NCBI GenBank assembly: GCA_019391515.1
Contig: JAHXQP010000025.1
Coordinates: 62,001 to 126,000 of the forward strand
Reading direction: 5' to 3'
DNA from: Clostridiaceae bacterium
GTDB taxonomy: Bacteria; Bacillota; Clostridia; Tissierellales; Sporanaerobacteraceae
Length of the DNA stretch: 64,000 nucleotides
Each line of letters starts with the position of its first letter. Within the stretch, counting starts at the first letter, position 1. A model generated the notes under the pieces. That model did not search any database and had not been told where the DNA came from. It saw only the letters and a list, made by a program, of their open reading frames with translations. The translations under genes were made by a program, and so were the position numbers. This document shows positions 23,685-30,690 of this stretch, piece after piece.

Positions 23685-24476
23685 CTAAAATGGTACTTCT
23701 TCATCTTCATCCCAAGGAAGTTTTTCCTCATTTACTTCCTCTACTCCATCTACCTTTGATCCCTTGCTACTACTTTCTTTTTTAGCTCCATTCAAAACCA
23801 TGTTCGCTGCTTTCTTTACTACTTCTTGCTTTGCTCTTTCTGCTAACCATCTTATATAGCCTTCATCAGTTGAATATATCTCCTTTATTGTTTTTCCTCT
23901 ATGCTTGCCAAAGTTAATTTTCATGTTTTCAGCATCATCTATAGTTAAAGTCTCTATCCTTTCAGATTGCTCAAATTGAACCATATCTTCTAAATCTTGA
24001 GTAAATATATTGCTAAGGCTTCCAACTGTTAATGCTGCGTCTACCTGGGCCCTTTTCTTGGCCATCTTTAAGCATGTATTTCCTAACATATATTTATCTT
24101 GCTTATCGCTCTCATATTTCTTTTCCTTGGAGTTGCAATGTCCTAGACCTTCTGTAACCACTATTCCATTCTTTGTTAAAATACATCTGATTGTATATGC
24201 AAAAAAGCCTTCTTCATAGTTCTGGATTTGCTCTATTATTTCGTATTGGCTACTTAGCCCCATTAACATCAATATTTTTTCTGCCCCTGGCTTTAATAAG
24301 CTTGGCTTGCTGCTTCCATAGAAAGCTTGTCCATAGTCATGCCCTTCTACCAATTGTGATTGTATAACTTGTTGGAATTGATTTATCTTGCTCATAGAAT
24401 CTGCAACTCTATCTAGTTTCAACCCCTCAATTATCATCATAGGATTACTTTCTTGGACCATCATTTCATTACTCAT
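23685..24476 (-). CDS. Phage recombination-type protein with exonuclease-X-like C-terminal motif and SSB-like acidic tail
   Basis: 263 residues. The N-terminal 140 residues (VEGHDYGQAFYGSSKPSLLK, PGAEKILMLMGL, ...LKMAKKRAQVDAAL) belong to a widespread phage and plasmid family without a firm function. Then INFGKHRGKTIKEI through YIRWLAER, a motif shared with exodeoxyribonuclease X C-terminal regions. The last residues, WDEDEEVPF, mimic the acidic tip of bacterial SSB (D-D-D-I-P-F), which binds many replication proteins. No separate SSB gene is seen in the replication module. Annealing or ssDNA-binding activity is inference. Confidence 0.6.
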   Translation of the reverse strand: MSNEMMVQESNPMMIIEGLKLDRVADSMSKINQFQQVIQSQLVEGHDYGQAFYGSSKPSLLKPGAEKILMLMGLSSQYEIIEQIQNYEEGFFAYTIRCILTKNGIVVTEGLGHCNSKEKKYESDKQDKYMLGNTCLKMAKKRAQVDAALTVGSLSNIFTQDLEDMVQFEQSERIETLTIDDAENMKINFGKHRGKTIKEIYSTDEGYIRWLAERAKQEVVKKAANMVLNGAKKESSSKGSKVDGVEEVNEEKLPWDEDEEVPF

Positions 24477-24494
24477 TTATACATCCTCCTTTCA

Positions 24495-24767
24495 TTAATC
24501 CACATAAGGTTTAGTTAAAATAAATTCAAATGTTCTATCGTTCTTTTGTTTTATTTCATAATAAAGTTGATACCAATGTCTACCTTTTAAATTTTTGTTG
24601 ACAGCTCCTGGATATAAAAAACCAAAGAAACCTTCTATAAAATCCTTAGAATACTTTATATCTGAATTATTTTTTATAATTATCCTTTCAACTGTATCTC
24701 TATATTTTCCGCACGCTAACGTTTCAGTAACTACTTCAAAATTGTAATTTTTAAAAGTAACAGCCAT
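24495..24767 (-). CDS. Hypothetical phage protein, 90 residues
   Basis: MAVTFKNYNFEVVTETLACG ... GRHWYQLYYEIKQKNDRTFE. Mixed alpha/beta with aromatic residues. No family recognised. It follows the zinc-ribbon gene without a gap and precedes the recombination-type gene by 18 bases, so it is part of the early operon. Confidence 0.6.
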   Translation of the reverse strand: MAVTFKNYNFEVVTETLACGKYRDTVERIIIKNNSDIKYSKDFIEGFFGFLYPGAVNKNLKGRHWYQLYYEIKQKNDRTFEFILTKPYVD

Positions 24768-24908
24768 TTATTCTTCCTCCTTACTCAAATTAAACACTTG
24801 CAACTTCTTATTTATCTCAACTGCCAGCAACTTTGCCCCGCACTGGCAGTTATATAATTCATGTTTCTTTAGCTTTCCTACTTCTTTATAGCATTTAGGA
24901 CATTTCAT
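24768..24908 (-). CDS. Zinc-ribbon protein, 46 residues
   Basis: MKCPKCYKEVGKLKKHELYN then CQCGAKLLAVEINKK: knuckles C-P-K-C and C-Q-C. AGAGGA lies 9 bases before the ATG inside the end of the gene upstream. Its TAA ends one base before the next ATG. Likely a nucleic-acid-binding early protein. Confidence 0.6.
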   Translation of the reverse strand: MKCPKCYKEVGKLKKHELYNCQCGAKLLAVEINKKLQVFNLSKEEE

Positions 24909-25110
24909 ATAAAACATCCTCTATATCTAATTGACCATCTAACTGTTTAACTTGTCCTATTTCTTCTGTATGTTTTGTTTCTTTTGGTTCTTCTGTATCT
25001 CTCTTTTCATCTAATCCAATTTTTCTATAGCAAGCGGGACCATATCCACGACGCCTGCTTGTCTCACTTTTTAACTTTCTTCCACATCTTTTGCACACTA
25101 AAGAATACAT
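24895..25110 (-). CDS. DUF6011-type zinc-finger protein
   Basis: 71 residues from MYSLVCKRCGRKLKSETSRR, chosen because AAAGGAGAATAAAA stands before this ATG; a longer frame upstream has no site. C-x-x-C-G-R-x-L and R-R-G-Y-G-P-A-C-Y are the marks of the DUF6011 domain, a small treble-clef finger found in phages. The C-terminal half is acidic. Function unknown. Confidence 0.7.
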   Translation of the reverse strand: MYSLVCKRCGRKLKSETSRRRGYGPACYRKIGLDEKRDTEEPKETKHTEEIGQVKQLDGQLDIEDVLYEMS

Positions 25111-25164
25111 TTTTATTCTCCTTTCAGCCTCTATTATGTTATAATAGAGATAACTCATTGTTTT

Positions 25165-25299
25165 TTAATTTTTGACCTTTTTGGCCTGCCAGCCAAACTG
25201 GTCTTTTTTTATCCTTTTAATCATTTTTTCTGTTTCTTTTCTAGCTCTTTCAGCCTCCACTCTTGCACTTCTTTTATAAGCTCTATCACGCTTTGACAC
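25165..25299 (-). CDS. Small basic helical protein, 44 residues
   Basis: Most likely from GTG (MSKRDRAYKRSARVEAERAR ... GWQAKKVKN) 7 bases after GGGGGG; an ATG seven codons upstream is possible. Very high Lys/Arg. No family recognised. Confidence 0.45.
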   Translation of the reverse strand: MSKRDRAYKRSARVEAERARKETEKMIKRIKKDQFGWQAKKVKN

Positions 25300-25312
25300 T
25301 TGTCCACCCCCC

Positions 25313-25417
25313 TTAATCATTTTCCCTATACATATCTATAGCTAAAAGTATCAAATAAGTTATACCTAATATAAAAGCTATTGCAGGACTTAAAGGGCTA
25401 CATACAAAACTATTCAT
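25313..25417 (-). CDS. Tiny membrane peptide, 34 residues
   Basis: MNSFVCSPLSPAIAFILGIT then YLILLAIDMYREND: one helix with an acidic tail. AAAGGAGG is 8 bases before the ATG, and the gene begins right after the excisionase-like gene ends. Confidence 0.5.
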   Translation of the reverse strand: MNSFVCSPLSPAIAFILGITYLILLAIDMYREND

Positions 25418-25747
25418 CTATTTGGCCTCCTTTCTTAATTCATTTTGTAAATAATCCATATAACTCCTTTCATCTTTATAGGTAATTGATTCTTCTTCTT
25501 TTACTGTTATCCACTCATCCAAAGCCTTCTTTCTGAATAGATATCTTGTACCATTTCTAAAGTGTTTTACTTCTCCATCTTTTGCAGCTTCTATAATCAC
25601 CGCCCTTCCAACTCCCACATAATCTGCTGCTTCATCTGCAGTAAATGTGGTCCTTTTAACTTCGTTTGATGTATCTATAGACTTAACTACTTCTATAAGA
25701 TCCATCATTGTTTTCTGTAAGCTCTCAATTGATTTTTCGAGTGACAT
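25418..25747 (-). CDS. Excisionase-family DNA-binding protein
   Basis: 109 residues. A helical lead, then FTADEAADYVGVGRAVIIEA and GEVKHFRNGTRYLFRKKALD, the winged-helix 'helix_turn_helix_17' pattern of excisionases. Such proteins bend DNA at attachment sites or act as small regulators. It lies far from the integrase, so an early regulatory role is equally possible. AAAGGAGG before the ATG. Confidence 0.7.
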   Translation of the reverse strand: MSLEKSIESLQKTMMDLIEVVKSIDTSNEVKRTTFTADEAADYVGVGRAVIIEAAKDGEVKHFRNGTRYLFRKKALDEWITVKEEESITYKDERSYMDYLQNELRKEAK

Positions 25748-25778
25748 TTTTAGACCTCCTTTTTAGGTTTGTCCCCCT

Positions 25779-26453
25779 TTGTCTAATGTGGTAAAATTTT
25801 CTTCAAAGGGGGTGAGTCTTATTAATTTCAGAGAATACTCCGAGCTTATAAACCAAATTGGTAAACAACTAGAAGAAACCCTTATTCCAATAACCATTGC
25901 ACAAAATCAAATGGAACAAGCTTTTAAACCATTTATTAACTTCCAAGATAGAATGGCAGAAACATTGGTTCCCATTATAAATATTCAAAAAAATATCTCA
26001 AAAATGTTTGAACCTATATATTCAATTTTCGAAAAATATAACGATATGATACAAGTATTTAGTGATAATATTTTGATATCTATTCAGGCTCAGCAAGATA
26101 TTTTAATTGATATTATGGATATTGACCCTAAGTTAATGGTAAAAAGTGTCTCTGATGAAAGTTCAAAAGCCATTACCCAAATTTCTTCTGAAACTATTAA
26201 TAAATTTGATTTTTATGATTATCCAGAAGAAATAAGCGAATCAAGAGAAACTGCTATTGAAATATCTAGACAAAAGTCTCAACTAACGTGGGAACAAGTT
26301 ATGACTATAATTACTTTTATAATTACAGCTATAATGTTTATACAAGCCCAGATGCCTAATAAACAACTAACAAATCTAGAGGATTCTGTACAACAATTAA
26401 TTGAGATTGAAGTTGAGGAACTAAACATTCTCAAGAAGCAACTCGACGAATAA
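25779..26453 (+). CDS. Membrane-anchored coiled protein of unknown function (cargo)
   Basis: Up to 224 residues. The start is unsure: TTG at 25779, GTG inside AAGGGGGTGAG, or ATT shortly after it are possible. The N-terminal 150 residues form amphipathic helices with repeated phrases (LIPITIAQNQMEQAFKPF, LVPIINIQKNISKMFEPI) of about 25 residues. One transmembrane helix (VMTIITFIITAIMFI) near residue 185 is followed by a short acidic coil. It runs opposite to the early operon and its 3' end overlaps the opposing gene by 23 bases. A superinfection or defence function is a guess. Confidence 0.65.
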   Translation: MSNVVKFSSKGVSLINFREYSELINQIGKQLEETLIPITIAQNQMEQAFKPFINFQDRMAETLVPIINIQKNISKMFEPIYSIFEKYNDMIQVFSDNILISIQAQQDILIDIMDIDPKLMVKSVSDESSKAITQISSETINKFDFYDYPEEISESRETAIEISRQKSQLTWEQVMTIITFIITAIMFIQAQMPNKQLTNLEDSVQQLIEIEVEELNILKKQLDE

Positions 26454-26607
26454 CTTCATCTAGTATGTTTATTAGTTTATTAAACCTTGTAGATAAAGTA
26501 ATTATTGCAAGACTTATCAACATTAATGAAATCCATATGAATCGTATTGTTTTACGCTGTTCTTGAATTTGCCCTTCAAGAGCAGCTACTCTCTTTTCCG
26601 AGTCCAT
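26431..26607 (-). CDS. Small membrane protein with N-terminal coil, 58 residues
   Basis: MDSEKRVAALEGQIQEQRKT, one transmembrane helix (IRFIWISLMLISLAIITL) and a basic tail. The layout resembles XhlA-type phage proteins. ATG chosen after GGGGGTGAGAGGT. Convergent overlap with the plus-strand gene. Function unknown. Confidence 0.55.
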   Translation of the reverse strand: MDSEKRVAALEGQIQEQRKTIRFIWISLMLISLAIITLSTRFNKLINILDEVIRRVAS

Positions 26608-26619
26608 ACCTCTCACCCC

Positions 26620-27399
26620 CTACATCACTTTTTCAATATCTTCTTCTATTGTTGGTAATATTCCATTTTCTTTTAGTAAGTCATATAAAAACAATCTTCC
26701 TTTTTGGGTCCACTTTGTATTCATCTTTACATCTGGAGTTCCATCTTTTCTTACTATGTCTATTGTTTGTGAATGGGTATATCCTTTACCTTGATGGTCT
26801 CTATATAAGAGCCATTGACCACTTTGCTTATATTGAACTTTTAAATCATGTAGTAAGTTATTCATTGCCTGCCCACTCATTCCATAGTCTTTTGCTATTT
26901 GTGTTATAGTAACTAAACCTTTATTCTTGAGTATTCTATCTACATAATCTGCCTTAGGCTGAAGCTCTCCTATTATTTGTTGTTGTCTTTGATTAGTTAG
27001 TGCTAGTTTTTGTTTTTCTTCCTGCTCTTTTATCCAAGCTTTAGCCCTTTCCACAGGATCCTCTATCATGTAACTATCCCTAGGTTGTTGAAGTGCATTT
27101 TCCATATCATGAAATTTATTAATGTATCGTGCTGTGAAAATTGTTCCTTTCTTACCAGTAAGTTTATTCGCTATAAATTCACAACCTTTTCTAGTAATTT
27201 GGTAGTTAGGTAATTCTTTATTTTGACTGCTTATATATGTGCCTGGTATAAAGAAAACTTGAGAGCTGATTTTTGAGCCTTCCAAATACTGTATATAAGT
27301 TCTAATATCCGCCAATAAATTTTTGTGCTTCTTCTCTACCATCTCTGCTACTTCTCTACTATCCAAAGTTAAAGTTTCTTTTACTTGTAAACCTTTCAT
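26620..27399 (-). CDS. Phage antirepressor, Rha domain plus KilAC domain
   Basis: 259 residues. N-terminal Rha-type region (LDSREVAEMVEKKHKNLLAD ... YQITRKGCEFIANKLTGKKG, R-Y-I-N-K-F-H-D-M-E) and C-terminal ANT/KilAC domain (KADYVDRILKNKGLVTITQI ... GQWLLYRDHQGKGYTHSQTI). Antirepressors inactivate the CI-like repressor or regulate early genes during induction. First gene after the Cro-like regulator on the early transcript. Confidence 0.9.
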   Translation of the reverse strand: MKGLQVKETLTLDSREVAEMVEKKHKNLLADIRTYIQYLEGSKISSQVFFIPGTYISSQNKELPNYQITRKGCEFIANKLTGKKGTIFTARYINKFHDMENALQQPRDSYMIEDPVERAKAWIKEQEEKQKLALTNQRQQQIIGELQPKADYVDRILKNKGLVTITQIAKDYGMSGQAMNNLLHDLKVQYKQSGQWLLYRDHQGKGYTHSQTIDIVRKDGTPDVKMNTKWTQKGRLFLYDLLKENGILPTIEEDIEKVM

Positions 27400-27421
27400 T
27401 ATCTTTAGCCCCCTTTATTAT

Positions 27422-27640
27422 TTATGATTTTATTGCTTTGCTAACTGTGAATCTAACTGGTAAAAAAATTTCCTCTATCTTTACATTTAATATCTCCGCT
27501 ATTTTTATAGCTATATCATAAGGAATATTTCTCTGTGAATTTTCATATTGGTTATATGTTGAAATCCCGATGTTAAGTTCTTTAGCCATTTGTTCTTGAG
27601 TTTTATTTTTATTACGTCGTATAGTTGCTAAATCTTGCAC
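27422..27640 (-). CDS. Cro-like XRE-family regulator
   Basis: 72 residues from GTG (after GGGGGTGAGATAGG). Helix-turn-helix KTQEQMAKELNIGISTYNQYE with the usual N-x-x-x-Y-D-I-A-x-K-I-A end. Faces the repressor gene across a 169-bp control region, the normal Cro position. Its last codons contain the 15-bp sequence TTTGCTAACTGTGAA that recurs in the control region. Confidence 0.85.
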   Translation of the reverse strand: MQDLATIRRNKNKTQEQMAKELNIGISTYNQYENSQRNIPYDIAIKIAEILNVKIEEIFLPVRFTVSKAIKS

Positions 27641-27688
27641 CCTATCTCACCCCCATTGTTTTTGCTAACTGTGAACTTCTATACTTAT

Positions 27689-27717
27689 ATTATAGTTTCT
27701 CACTTAGCAAAAGTCAA
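27689..27717 (-). promoter_or_regulatory. Early (lytic) promoter
   Basis: TTGACT, 17 bp, TATAAT on the minus strand, one base from consensus. It drives the Cro-like gene and early operon. The spacer holds CTAAGTGAGAAAC, related to the other half-sites nearby. Confidence 0.8.
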
Positions 27718-27724
27718 GAAATAT

Positions 27725-27789
27725 TTTCACTTTTTGTGAAATATTGTTTTCATATCGTAAAATTTGGTATATTATATTCACATAGTGAG
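27725..27789. promoter_or_regulatory. Repressor operator sites in the lysis-lysogeny switch
   Basis: A palindrome TTTCAC-TTTTT-GTGAAA (27725-27741) and TTCAC-ATA-GTGAG (27777-27789) lie between the divergent regulators, near the likely repressor promoter (TATATTAT at about 27769-27776). TTCAC/GTGAA half-sites recur. Confidence 0.6.
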
Positions 27790-27809
27790 AAATCAGAGGA
27801 GGCTATTCA

Positions 27810-28208
27810 ATGAATACTATAGGTAAGAGAATAAAGATGCTAAGAGAAGATGAAAGGCTTAATCAAAAAGAACTTGCTAAAGCTTTAAATATAAGTAATA
27901 CAACTTTATCTCAATATGAAACAGGACAACGCACTCCAAGCGATGATATAAAAATAAAACTAGCTAATTTCTTCAACGTATCAACCGACTATCTTCTAGG
28001 CAGAACAGATATAAAAAATCAATCAGAAAAAATATCTAATGCAGTAGAAGACGATCCAGAATTAATAGAATTTTGGAACGAATTAAAAGAAAGAGAAGAT
28101 TTACAGCTGCTATTTAAGCAGACAAAAAATCTATCACCTAAAGATATTAAGCAGATAATTAGAATAATAAAAGCTATTGAAGATGAAGAAGATATGATAG
28201 ATCAATAA
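27810..28208 (+). CDS. CI-like prophage repressor (XRE family)
   Basis: 132 residues. Helix-turn-helix NQKELAKALNISNTTLSQYE and TPSDDIKIKLANFFNVSTDY are typical. The C-terminal half is acidic and helical, without the S24 peptidase fold, so loss of repression probably depends on the ImmA-type protease next door rather than RecA-driven self-cleavage. GAGGAGG stands before the ATG. Confidence 0.85.
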   Translation: MNTIGKRIKMLREDERLNQKELAKALNISNTTLSQYETGQRTPSDDIKIKLANFFNVSTDYLLGRTDIKNQSEKISNAVEDDPELIEFWNELKEREDLQLLFKQTKNLSPKDIKQIIRIIKAIEDEEDMIDQ

Positions 28209-28233
28209 CACAGTTCAAAAGGGGGAGATTACT

Positions 28234-28578
28234 ATGAGTATAGATATATTAGATAAATCTTTACTTAAATCACTTATAGATGGAAGTATTTCTTTTCATG
28301 AAGTAATGAATGCATATAATATTAGAACTTCTATAGCATGTAATATTTCTTCTAATGTACTAGGATTTGTTTATGTTAGTAGAAGGGGAATTTATCATTT
28401 AATACTGAATGGTAACGTTAACTATGAGACTCAATGTAAAACTTTTATACATGAAATTAAACATATTACATATGACTTGCCTAGCATGGGGTATATTATT
28501 GGTTTGGACATGCAGCATACATATTTTGAGGGTGAAGCCGATAAAGTTGCTGAATATATAGCATATTATAACTTTTAA
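28234..28578 (+). CDS. ImmA/IrrE-family metallopeptidase
   Basis: 114 residues with the zinc motif H-E-I-K-H (in CKTFIHEIKHITYD) and E-G-E-A-D-K-V-A-E-Y as the downstream Glu helix. It is co-transcribed with the repressor (25-base gap, GGGGGAG site) and would cleave it on induction, as ImmA does for ImmR. It is a short form of the family. Confidence 0.85.
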   Translation: MSIDILDKSLLKSLIDGSISFHEVMNAYNIRTSIACNISSNVLGFVYVSRRGIYHLILNGNVNYETQCKTFIHEIKHITYDLPSMGYIIGLDMQHTYFEGEADKVAEYIAYYNF

Positions 28579-28791
28579 AAATTATAATTTATTTAGTTTA
28601 AGTATTTGCCTAAGTCTATGCTTATTGATGGCTAGTACATGTCCTATTTGCAATAGTTTCTATGTTTTTTCAAGTTAACAATATAGTAACATATCATCTA
28701 AAACGTGCTAACCATGGGCTTTGTAGTGACTTTAATCAATACAAATATTGTTTTGACTATAAAATATTTATACATAAAGGAGATGATTAAC

Positions 28792-29958
28792 TTGTCAAGT
28801 GATTTAAAAGAACAAATATCACTATTAAAAAAACAAATAGACAGTAAAAAATATGGATTATATGTAGATTCTTATCCCATGTCATTATTAGAATTAGTTA
28901 ATTTATATTCAGAAGGTGACATTAACTTAAAGGCTCAGTATCAAAGAAATTTTAAATGGACAGATGAACAGAAAACTCGACTTATCGAATCTTTATTTTT
29001 AGGGCTACCGATTCCCCCGATCTTTTTATACCAGGATGAAAATGCTATGTGGGAAGTTGTAGATGGAATTCAAAGGCTATCTACTGTATTTCAATTTTTC
29101 GGCAGATTAAAGAAAAATGATAAAGAATATTATGATCCTTTGCAATTAACAGAAGCTCCTGAACTCACTTATTTAGAAAATCTAACTTATGAAAAGCTAC
29201 CTAAAGAATTACAAAGAGAATTTAAGAAACTAAGATTTGATCTAATCATAATTTCAAAGAAAAGTGATCAAGATGTAAAACTAGAAATTTTTAGGCGTTT
29301 AAATGGATTTGGAACAAAACTCACTCCTCAAGAACTAAGAAATGCATTAATAATTTTAGCTAATCCTGATTTTTTTGATTTCATTGATGAGCTTAGTAAT
29401 TTTGAACCATTTCTAAATTGCATAAGCCTTAATGAAATGCAAGAAAATGATAAAAAGAAAAAAGAAAAAATTGAAGAGCAAATAAAAGATAAAAAACATT
29501 ATGAATATGTTATTAGGTATTTAGTTTTAAGGGAAAAGAATGTTCTACTTAATTATCCATCAAAATCAGATGACAAAATTAATGAATTATTTGATAAGGC
29601 TATAATAAAAATAATAAATGAAAATCTTATAAATTTTTATGAAGAAAAAAAGCTATTTAAAGACGTATTTGTATTCCTAGATGAAACATTAGGCTCGAAT
29701 TCTTTTAAAAAATTCTATCATGATAAAGGTAAATATCAACAACAGACCAGAGAATCTATATTTGAAGTAATCGTACCTGGTTTGGCCCAAAACTTAGATT
29801 ATTATAAAATTTATCCAGATACATTTGAAGCTAATGTAAAAAAATTATATTTGGAAAATAGTCCTTTTGAATTAACACTAAAACCAAATCCTAGGGTTAT
29901 AGATAGAATGAAAAAATTGATTGAAATTAGCGAGGAAATATTCAACAAAAATGAGTAA
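28792..29958 (+). CDS. DUF262 (GmrS/ParB-like) protein, first gene of cargo
   Basis: 388 residues from TTG, chosen because AAAGGAG is 9 bases upstream; an earlier in-frame ATG abuts the same site. N-terminal DUF262 domain: YQRNFKWTDEQKTRLIESLF, L-P-I-P-P-I-F-L-Y and V-V-D-G-I-Q-R-L-S-T, where D-G-x-Q-R is the nucleotide-handling motif of GmrSD-type and other anti-phage proteins. A charged helical C-terminal half follows. The next gene, a HEPN protein, overlaps its stop by 8 bases. DNA here is more A+T-rich than the phage genes, which suggests separate transfer. Confidence 0.85.
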   Translation: MSSDLKEQISLLKKQIDSKKYGLYVDSYPMSLLELVNLYSEGDINLKAQYQRNFKWTDEQKTRLIESLFLGLPIPPIFLYQDENAMWEVVDGIQRLSTVFQFFGRLKKNDKEYYDPLQLTEAPELTYLENLTYEKLPKELQREFKKLRFDLIIISKKSDQDVKLEIFRRLNGFGTKLTPQELRNALIILANPDFFDFIDELSNFEPFLNCISLNEMQENDKKKKEKIEEQIKDKKHYEYVIRYLVLREKNVLLNYPSKSDDKINELFDKAIIKIINENLINFYEEKKLFKDVFVFLDETLGSNSFKKFYHDKGKYQQQTRESIFEVIVPGLAQNLDYYKIYPDTFEANVKKLYLENSPFELTLKPNPRVIDRMKKLIEISEEIFNKNE

Positions 29959-30622
29959 ACTAGAAAAAAAAATTAATATGAGTGCTCATAACAGAATATT
30001 AGAAATTAACTACATGTTTTCTAAAATAAATAGTTTTGATAACCCTATTGATAAATATTTCTTTTCTAGAACTGTGGTTGTTTTTACATACGGAACCTTA
30101 GAAAAATTTATAAAAGAATCTACAGAAATCGCTATAGGACTAGCCATAAAAAATGAATACTATAATAACAATCATATTCAAGAGCTTATGCAAGCTATTA
30201 ATTACAAAAATAATCCATCAGAACTACTTGATCTAATTTTGTTTTATAAGCTTAACAACTATTATAGAAATGAATTTATCACCGCAAAAGATAAAGGCTA
30301 TTTTTCTCGTTTTGGCAGAATTGATTCAAAAGCAATCGCTACTATAATTAATACATTAAACTTGAATAGATTTGAACCTAGAATTAAAATTCCAAAACTT
30401 TCAATAGATAACATTGCAAAAAAAAGAATGGATTTTGCTCATGGGGATTATATACGTGATCTACAAAGATTTTCTGTATTAAGAGGTGACTTATCAATAG
30501 AAGAAGTGGACAAATATATTAATGAATCTTTGTACCTAAATTCTACTACTAGAAAAGAAATTGTTGATTTTATTACTGATTTTAAGAATAAAATAATACT
30601 TTTTATATCTGACATTAAATAG
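29951..30622 (+). CDS. HEPN-domain protein (MAE_28990/MAE_18760 type)
   Basis: 223 residues from the ATG that overlaps the DUF262 stop. All-helical, with a conserved F-T-Y-G-T-L-E-K-F-I-K-E opening and a C-terminal R-x4-H motif (A-K-K-R-M-D-F-A-H-G-D), the HEPN ribonuclease signature. MAE_28990-type HEPN proteins are, as I recall, often next to DUF262 proteins, and the translational coupling here supports a two-protein complex. RNA cleavage on phage infection is the likely role but is inferred. Confidence 0.75.
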   Translation: MSKLEKKINMSAHNRILEINYMFSKINSFDNPIDKYFFSRTVVVFTYGTLEKFIKESTEIAIGLAIKNEYYNNNHIQELMQAINYKNNPSELLDLILFYKLNNYYRNEFITAKDKGYFSRFGRIDSKAIATIINTLNLNRFEPRIKIPKLSIDNIAKKRMDFAHGDYIRDLQRFSVLRGDLSIEEVDKYINESLYLNSTTRKEIVDFITDFKNKIILFISDIK

Positions 30623-30690
30623 CTATAGAATTATTATCATATCTATAGTAATATATAATATAGAATTACTACATTTGAGGAGCGAATTTT

